From Diogma glabrata (lineage: Eukaryota > Arthropoda > Insecta > Diptera > Cylindrotomidae): a stretch of 64,000 nt of DNA. A program made the position numbers and the translations under genes. Shown piece by piece: positions 56,673 through 64,000 of the stretch. Position 1 is the first letter of the stretch. The number at the start of each line of letters is the position of its first letter. Under the pieces are notes generated by a model. That model did no database searches and was not told the DNA's origin. It saw nothing but the letters and a program-made list of their open reading frames with translations. The DNA is taken from the NCBI GenBank assembly GCA_963693315.1, contig OY856188.1, forward strand, positions 193,512,322-193,576,321. The letters run 5' to 3'.

Positions 56673-58160
56673 CTAGGGGGTATCCCGCGGGCTCCGCCCC
56701 CCCCCCCCCCGGCCCCTCCATCCTTTCCCCTCCCTACGCACACCAATACACTCTTGCTCTTTTCATCCGGCTTTGATACAACTACTAAGTACTATCCATC
56801 ATAATCCAACCTCTTCTAATCTATTCTGTGTGTACCTACTGCTTAACTATAATTCTACAAAAACCATCGTGAGGTTAACGATAAATTTTTATACGATCAA
56901 TGACAAATGGTTGAAAATAATAATAATAAGAAAATACTGAAATAGCAGCTTTTGTTCTTCTATATTTTATTTACAGAAAATGAAGCTATGCAAAAATAAT
57001 GATGGAAAAAAAATATTCTATGATTTTTAGCACTATCTGTTATATAAATAATTAATTTTCTTATTAATATCGCAACGATATAAATTTGAACGAAACGGCT
57101 AAAAGACAATTAGAGCAATAATTTTGAAAAACTACATTATCGAAAAATTTAAATGCCGTAAATGGAATTTTTATGAAAAAGGAATAATTTTTATGTTCTA
57201 TAAAAAAAATAAACCAAAACAATAAAAATTAAATATAGGATTAGCGTTGAGCTCCGAACCTTTCTCACAAGCCCCTACATCGACAATGACAACGAAATTT
57301 CGTACTGAGTTTCTTAAAGTTCATTTTATCAAATCGGTTTAAATTATTAATGTTTGAAAATGTATATTATAACCTAAACTGTTTTTTGCATAAAAATATC
57401 AAATGTTTTCAACCTACATTGTTTTTAAAAATTGTTAAAAATCTATATTTTTCTATGCTGTTATGTTCGCTGTACTATAGAACAATTTTCTGGTTCTGCT
57501 CCTGCCATAATAGCGCTAGTATTTTACGAAATGTTGTGTCAAAAAGTGAGGAAATAGACCTTTAATCATGTACTTTCATCAATTTGTTTCCTCTTTTCTT
57601 TTTTAATAAACTTATTATAAAAACCATCTACCAACTTTACTATTTAATGTAAAAATTATTCCTTTAAAAAAAGGTTATTATTCCTTTAAAAAAAATTCCA
57701 TCTATTTTTCATTATAAATACTACATATCTTGTGACTAATTCAAAATAAAAAAGGTTTTATTAATAAAACATCAACAAAAATTATAAATATATGTATTAT
57801 ATAACTGAATTAAAATAAAATCCCTGAATGCATTCTAATTTTTATTAAAACTTAAAATAACTAAACAGAATGACGTCACACGATCTTTTATGATAAAGCT
57901 ATTATATTGCAAGAGAAATACATACTCAAATAGTAGTTTTTGTTTTTCCTTAATTTAGTTCACAGGAATGAAATTATGGCAAATAATTATCGGAAACCAC
58001 TATTATATGATTTTTAGCACTGCCTGTAAAAAAACTAATTAATTTTCTTGTTAATATCGAAATTATACTAATTTGAACGAAACGGGAAATGACAGTGCAA
58101 TAAAATGTTATAAAAACTGCATTATCGATCAAATTGCTCTATCGTAAAACGAAATGTATG
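56673..58160 (-). mobile_element. Helitron 3' end and repeat-bearing body
   Basis: On the minus strand a GC stem (GGGC gga GCCC), then gcgggatacccc, then CTAG followed by T: the canonical Helitron 3' terminus inserted at A/T. Next to it is a C/G homopolymer run (56697-56710). The body holds a direct repeat of about 220 bases (56960-57170 and 57930-58155, sharing gatttttagcact and tttgaacgaaacgg). No Rep/helicase is seen and the 5' end is not located. Confidence 0.65.
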
Positions 58161-58249
58161 TATGAATAAAATAAAAGTGTGTAAAAAAACAATAATTTTA
58201 ATGTTATTTAAAAAAAAAATAAAAAAAAATTCAAAACAATCAGGTTTCG

Positions 58250-58310
58250 AACTGTCAATCTTATGATCATCAGTCGAGCGCGCTACCAATATACCAAATT
58301 TGAACTATAT
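58250..58310 (-). other. tRNA-like segment (SINE head or tRNA relic)
   Basis: On the minus strand tggtagcgcgctcgactg resembles a polymerase III A box and acagttcgaaacc a B box, 33 bases apart. The acceptor stem and a clean anticodon arm do not form, so a real tRNA gene is not called. Confidence 0.45.
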
Positions 58311-58857
58311 TTGAACTATAGACTAAAGGATAGATAAGGTATCCGTTACGCTTGTATAGAAGGATAGACGTACGGCTATTATATTATTGATTAATTAATT
58401 AATTATTTTTTTCAAATGGAATAAATGCATTTTGTTTTCGTTTGGTATAATTTTGTTTTGGAGAAATGTTGAATTGAATTTCATAGATTTTTCATTTAAC
58501 ACCTTAACAAATTTACGATTTCCGTCACTTACGATATAGTACGAAACATATAATATATTTAAATAAAATATCACACTGACAGAGAAAAAATTTACAACTA
58601 GCCAACTTCTTTTTTTTATCCAAATTATTAATATACGTCATACTTCGGGAAGTTTTTATGTATTACGGGAATTCTATGTATTACGAAAATTCTATTTATT
58701 GGAGCCCTAAATTGGAAGATTACAAACAAAACATAATATAACGGGTAGTACATTTCTTCTTTTGTGATGCTTCACGTATCTCTTGCTGCGTTATGTATGT
58801 CCTTGTTTTTTTAAATGTGTTTTTTTGTGAAAATTCTTCTTTAAAAAATGAGGTGCG
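58311..58857. other. Intergenic, AT-rich
   Basis: No gene recognised. A local duplication (attctatgtattacg-like) lies near 58655-58695. Confidence 0.5.
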
Positions 58858-59449
58858 TAATCTTTACACGCGGTTGAAGTAATACTTCTTTGGCTACTGT
58901 AGCAGGTATTACTAAAAAGATTAAATACGTATAAAATAAATATGTCATATTGAAATTTAGGGTATTCTTTTGGATAATATAATTTACAACATGTGTAAAG
59001 CATATTTAGTATTTACATCATGAATTACAAATTCTTACAAATTAAATTTAACGATGAATGTATGTCTATATTTAATTGAACAACAAGATTTGGTACAACA
59101 ATTATACGTATCAATTATATCAAATATACGGTTCAATTATATCAAATATACGTATCAATTATACGGTTTTTTCAAGAAATACAGCAAATTTGCAAAGCAA
59201 AGTTTATGTTTCTCACTTTAGTTATCATAAACCTCTAATTTCATATTTCAATTATGATAATAATTGAATTGACTTTGTAATACATTATGTCAATATGGAT
59301 TTTTATTACGCATGTTGTAAATTATATTATCCAAAAAAAAATACTCTAAATTTCAATATCACATATTTATTTTATACATATTTAATCTTTTTAGTAATAC
59401 CTGCCACAGTAGCTAAAGAAGTTTTACTTCAACTGCATGTAAAGATTAC
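58858..59449. repeat. Long inverted repeat, about 135-bp arms
   Basis: 58858-58992 and 59309-59449 are inverted copies (taatctttaca, ggcaggtattac-like, ttggataatataatttacaa) around a 316-base spacer. The two chance frames at 58791 and 59295 share 'CCKLYYPK' only because of this. A third partial copy (cctaaagaagttttacttca) lies at 59670. Confidence 0.85.
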
Positions 59450-61090
59450 ACGTACTTTTTTGTTAATTTTTGAATGAAAAATACTGAAAAAATATAAATA
59501 TAAAAAATAACAAAACTCAATAATTAACTAACTAAAATCGACACGTCTAACTCAGATAATATTTAACACGAGACTGAATAAAAATATATAATAACATTAA
59601 CAAATGATAAACTATTCAAATTTCATTCCAAAAAGTAATGACACATAATCCAATCGAATGCCGAAAGTGCCTAAAGAAGTTTTACTTCAAAAATCTAATT
59701 GCTTAACTGACCCACCCGAAAGAGGAGAAATAAAAATACCATAAAAATTTTTTTATAAAATTAATTTTTTGGTCGTTTTTTGAAAGTAATAATTTCAAGT
59801 ACTAAATATTAAGTTTAAGTTTGACTTTAGTTTAAAATAAATAGTAATAATTCTCCGCGAACTAGTTACCTCTCCCTACCCGGACATGGGAGTCACCATC
59901 AACATTAGTATTCCAATTCAGAATAAAAGTTGACGCACTAAAACTCAAGGATATCAACCTGTTGATCTGCTTGGATCTCCTCTACATCGAACAAGTTGTG
60001 TAGTTGAGAAGGATTTTATTTTTCAATTTTATTTAGTTCGCTATCTGTCAAAAATTCATTCGTAAAAAATTCTACTATGCCTAGTCAAATCTAAATATAG
60101 GCCCAAAATAAATATTTTCAATAATAATAAAATTGTGTGGTTATATTTGATTCAAACTTTTACTATTCCATTGGTGATCTATTCTAAAGCTGCTTTGATC
60201 AGCTATTTTGCTCCAAAGGAACGCATGTTATGGCATAGATTTTCAGATCCGCATGTAAATTATTACCTAAGATATGGGGTATCCAAAAACTTTGGCAACT
60301 ATCCAATTAATCCGATGAAATTTAAATTAAATCTGCAAATCGACTAAAAAATTTTAATTTGCGCTGCTGCTATGCTATCTTACTTGAGTAAATTTTGACA
60401 GATTGTGTTGAAAATTAAATAATATTTGGTTTTCAATACTTAATTTTTCGTAATTTAATATTTGTGGATGAAAATAAAGCAAACCAAAATAATATATCAG
60501 GGAGAAACGTCAAAATTTCAATTTCATCGACAGTTTCGAGAAATGGGCCACGGCCAGGCGTAAATTAAGTACTATAAATAAATACAAAGCATCTTTTAAG
60601 CAATATGACGCTATTTAATAATATTAGACGTGTATCGTTAGCTTTTCATTACAAATCACCATTTTGATTTGAATTACATAATTACTTGTGGTTTGACGCG
60701 TCACAAAAGCACATGTCAACATTTTTAGTTTTTAATTTTTTAAAGTTTAATATTATTGTTTGTTGTTGTATCTAATAAATAAATTGATTTATCATTAATT
60801 TCAGTTATTTAATTCTTAAATTTCAACTGAAATAAAATTTTTGCAACTTTTAAGTAACAAATGTTTCGTGAGTTAATTTGTAAATGGTTACAAATTTAAA
60901 TAATTGTGATGTTTGATGTTTGTTCAACCTCAAGATATAGTTTTCTGATACTACAAATATTTCTCATTGAATGGGTCTGGGACTAGAAACAAAAAGGTTA
61001 TGAAACTGGCTTATTATATTTGTGCCTCGTTGGACATATGAAGTTATAGCTTGTAAAAGTATTCGTGCTATAATGAATTTGCTTCGTGTC
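59450..61090. other. Intergenic, AT-rich
   Basis: 60035-60095 resembles 25795-25870. Small frames show no motif. The last 8 bases form the hAT target duplication. Confidence 0.5.
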
Positions 61091-62427
61091 TAGGGTTGCC
61101 ACGTGTCCTACTTTCGGTAGGACAGTCCTACTTTGGAGCAAGAATGTCCTACGTCCTACTTTACTATAAAAATGTCCTACTTTAGGCAAACTGTAATATA
61201 ATATCTTACACTAAAAAAAAAGATTTTTTTTCCAAATTATTTCTCTCAAAAAACGCGTTAGCAATAGTACTTTGTGTATCGAGGTACACAAAGTTGATTT
61301 TTCCGCACGCGTCGTAATTTCGTCCAACGAGGTGATTCCGAGTTGGACAAATATACGACAAGTGCGGAAAAAATCAATTTGTGCAACGAGTTGCACACAA
61401 CGTTTTTTGCAATTTCGAATCACAATTAAACAAAATTATTTTGCAGCCAAATTTTTTACAATCTACATTCATATTAAAATATTAGTAAACATTTCTATTA
61501 TCAACTTAGCATTGAGAAAATTTTCCATTCGTTCTTATTTTTCACTTCTACAAAACAAAGCAAAAAGTCAAAACAGTGCGGAAAAAAAAATCAAAAAAAA
61601 AGCGCCGAAAAATAAAACAGTGCGGAAAAATAAAACAGTGCGGAAAAATCTCACTTTTTGACATTGTTGACAATATCGAAATACGTTGAATTGTGATTCG
61701 GAATTGCAAAAAATAATTAATCGTGATTGCACCTTTACTTATATTAAATTTGCAAAGCAAACAATTTACATCGCTGTGACCTATGCTTTATTGCATGATT
61801 TATTCGTATCTATGCTTTATTGCATGATTTATTCAGGTGGTAAGCCACCATTGTTTAAATAATTTTGAATTAAATCCACCGTTAAACCTCTTTTTTTTTT
61901 AAATAACTTTATAGTTACAAATTAGCTGTTCTTAGTATTATTAATAAAATAAAATGACTGAACTGAAGTTTGTTATAAAGTAAAATATTTGGCTACAGAA
62001 AGCTAACGATTTTGAAGGAAAATGTAAATATACAAAACAGAACTATTTATGAGTAACTGGCTTACAGCATAAGTTTATTGATTTGAATGAAAGTGCCAAT
62101 GAATCAGCAGACGGCATGTTTAGCTGTACTTCTGAGTCATTAAAAACTTTAAATTTAAGTTTTTCGAGTGTTACCGCATTGGAGGCTGATAACATAAATG
62201 CGAATTTGTATGCCATTATTCATTATAAATAAATCAATTAGTATTACATAAATAACGCTCATACATTCATACTTACACCAAACCGAAACCTAATATAAAA
62301 AAAAAAATATTTTTATAACTATAACTATAACGAAAAATGAAGTGGCACAAATCCAACGAATTTTTTAGTTTTAAGACCGTAGGGGTAGTGTGTCCTACTT
62401 TGAAGCTTTTAAATCGTGGCAACCCTA
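61091..62427. mobile_element. hAT element, perfect 8-bp target duplication
   Basis: Ends TAGGGTTGCCACG / CGTGGCAACCCTA are flanked by ttcgtgtc on both sides (61083-61090, 62428-62435). Subterminal gtcctacttt motifs repeat at both ends, including the hairpin gtcctac tttcg gtaggac. No transposase domain is recognised, so it is non-autonomous. Hairpin-rich DNA lies at 61220-61720. Confidence 0.93.
61270..61397. repeat. Cluster of nested hairpins inside hAT
   Basis: Three stems in a row: ctttgtgta/tacacaaag (61270-61293); ttgatttttccgcac/gtgcggaaaaaatcaa (61294-61377), enclosing gtccaac/gttggac; and tgtgcaa/ttgcaca (61380-61397). All loops contain cgag. A 25-bp inverted pair (61403-61427, 61689-61713) surrounds the following DNA, which has cagtgcggaaaaat three times. 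Confidence 0.88.
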
Positions 62428-62961
62428 TTCGTGTCCTAACTCCTAATAGCTAGTCATTCTCGCTATTTTTAATTCTTCAAGATATTAATTTGCTGTGAGT
62501 TATTGAAAAAACTTTATTTCTTGTTGAAATCAATTTAGTATTTCTTGTTTAAATTAAATATGTACATCATGCTTTATTTTAAAAATCATCAAAATATGTA
62601 TTTTTATATAAATCCTCTAAAATGTTTCATTCGAATTGAAGTAATTTTATGTTCTTGGGTATTCTTATGAAATAATACAAACACCGAAATAATTATTTAA
62701 TTTCAATTTCATTAGATTTTATTTAACTTAAAATCTTCAATAAATAATTAGCACATATTTATTCACAAACAACTTTAGAATAAAATGTTATGATCGTAAA
62801 ACAACAACATAAAAATTATTAACCAAACTTGAATTGTGTGTAAAGACTATATGAGAAATCTTAATAATAGAAAAAACAAAATTTTTTATATGAATTATGA
62901 AATGACTACTAGATGAAAAATAATTTTTATGAAAACTAGATAGCAAAAATTGTACCTGAAA
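62428..62961. other. Intergenic, AT-rich
   Basis: No gene or repeat end recognised. Confidence 0.5.
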
Positions 62962-64000
62962 TTACTTCGGTCTGAAAGACCTAAGTATTACATTCATGAG
63001 CATTTCTCGACGTTTTAGGACCTACTGATTTTAAAAAAGCAAAAAAAAAATGTATGTCTGTCTGTAGGCCGGCCGGCCGTCCGGCCGTCCGTCATTACCT
63101 ACGCTGCAGCGAAAACCGCTGGAGGGATTTCAAAAATTTTTTTTTCTAAAAATAGGTATACACAAGGGACAGATCCGAAAGGACGCTGTGTTCGATAACT
63201 GTACCGGAAGTGTGTCAAAAAAATCATTATGTGTGTCAAAAATAGCAAATTTTCATATTTTTGGCTTAAAAAAACGTTCATTTTAAGTGATTACGAGTAG
63301 GAACAACTAGATTATTGCATTATAAGTTTGTCAAACAAATGTTGTCAAGTGTGTCAAAAGAAAGATTTTTATTTATTTTTTAACCCAATTTTTTGGAAAA
63401 AAATAAAATTGTTTGTTTGAAATGAAATTTTATTATTATTATTGAGAATTATGGCATTATAAGTTTGTCAAAAAAATGTTGTCAAGTGTGTCAAAAGATT
63501 TTTATTTAGTTTTTTACCCAATTTTTTGGAAAAAAATAAAATTGTTTGTTTGAAATGAAATTTTATTATTATTATTGAGAATTATGGCATTATAAGTTTG
63601 TCAAAAAATGTTGTCAAGTGTGTCAAAAGAAAGGTTTTTATTTACTTTTTACCCAATTTTTTTAGAAAAAAATACAATTAATTAAAAATACAATTTGTAT
63701 GACATGATATTTTATTATTATTATAGAGAATTAAGAGAAGTTTGTCAAAAAATAATGTCAAGTGTGTCAAAAAATGATTTCATTTATTTTTTTTCCCAAT
63801 TGTTTGGAAAAAAATGTAGCTGTTTTTATGACGTAAATGTAATTGAAAATCAAATTGGACATGGAAATTTTTGAATTTGAATTTTTGAAAAAGTTTGTAT
63901 TTTTGATTTTGTAATAATTTTTGCAATATTTTTAGAATTTCGGGAAAAGTTTTAATTTTTGATTTTGTAAGAATTTTTGGAATATTTTTAGAATTTTGAA
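62962..64000 (+). mobile_element. Helitron-like family, copy 4, runs off the window
   Basis: 5' end ttacttcggtctgaaagacc, then the conserved block with ggccggccggccgtcc tracts (63065-63095), gtgttcgataactgtaccgg, about three and a half 140-bp units (63320-63790) and the start of the 60-bp AT units. The 3' end lies outside. Confidence 0.85.

Noticed and set aside
57350..57565. 71-codon plus frame
   Set aside because: Phe/Leu/Asn-rich, no motif, AT-rich context.
58250..58310. Functional tRNA gene
   Set aside because: No acceptor stem and no clean anticodon arm can be formed, so only a tRNA-like relic is called.

Overview
The window looks like heterochromatin-like or intergenic DNA from an arthropod, most probably an insect. 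It is strongly AT-rich, has no recognisable host gene, and carries an insect-type mixture of mobile DNA: Ty3/gypsy, BEL/Pao, several LINE types, an irritans-type mariner, hAT elements, Helitron-like elements and many MITEs. The species cannot be told from the sequence. Almost every open frame with recognisable content belongs to a transposon, and nearly all of these are broken.

Region by region. 1-560 is a dispersed repeat (further copy at 54370-54740). 852-12367 is one Ty3/gypsy element on the minus strand with two almost identical 1.16-kb LTRs and a 4-bp target duplication (CTGT). Its gag-pol has two in-frame stops, one frameshift and a LINE/deletion scar in integrase. 12987-19277 is a decayed BEL/Pao element on the plus strand, split inside its RNase H by a Helitron-like element. 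21618-31075 is probably a second, much older gypsy element on the minus strand, with a shattered 5' LTR and several nested guests (an outer MITE, a hAT inside that MITE, an RTE-like LINE, a foldback). 31-39 kb holds MITEs, long palindromes and small LINE fragments. 39721-43037 is the best copy of a Helitron-like family with about nine 140-bp tandem units. 44931-49019 is a nest of hAT, mariner and hAT. 49273-49472 is a 200-base assembly gap. 50-64 kb holds further non-autonomous elements, a canonical Helitron 3' end, a hAT element with a perfect 8-bp target duplication, and two more copies of the Helitron-like family, the last running off the window.

The most interesting item is the four-copy family at 16093-17706 (-), 39721-43037 (+), 55710-56520 (-) and 62962-64000 (+). 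Its 5' inverted repeat is terminal. Its matching 3' repeat is subterminal and followed by a short hairpin. It carries internal minisatellites, and the copy inside the Pao element caused no target duplication. This layout is what is known for Helitron2/Helentron-derived non-autonomous elements (the DINE-1 type). Other notable structures are two back-to-back perfect palindromes (58 and 94 bp) at 35109-35264, a 259-bp foldback at 30515-30773, and a cluster of nested hairpins at 61270-61397.

There is no working pathway or operon here: the 'genes' are selfish elements and their relics. The one long frame with all visible catalytic residues is a mariner transposase lacking its N-terminus. All comparisons were made by eye; no database search was possible.
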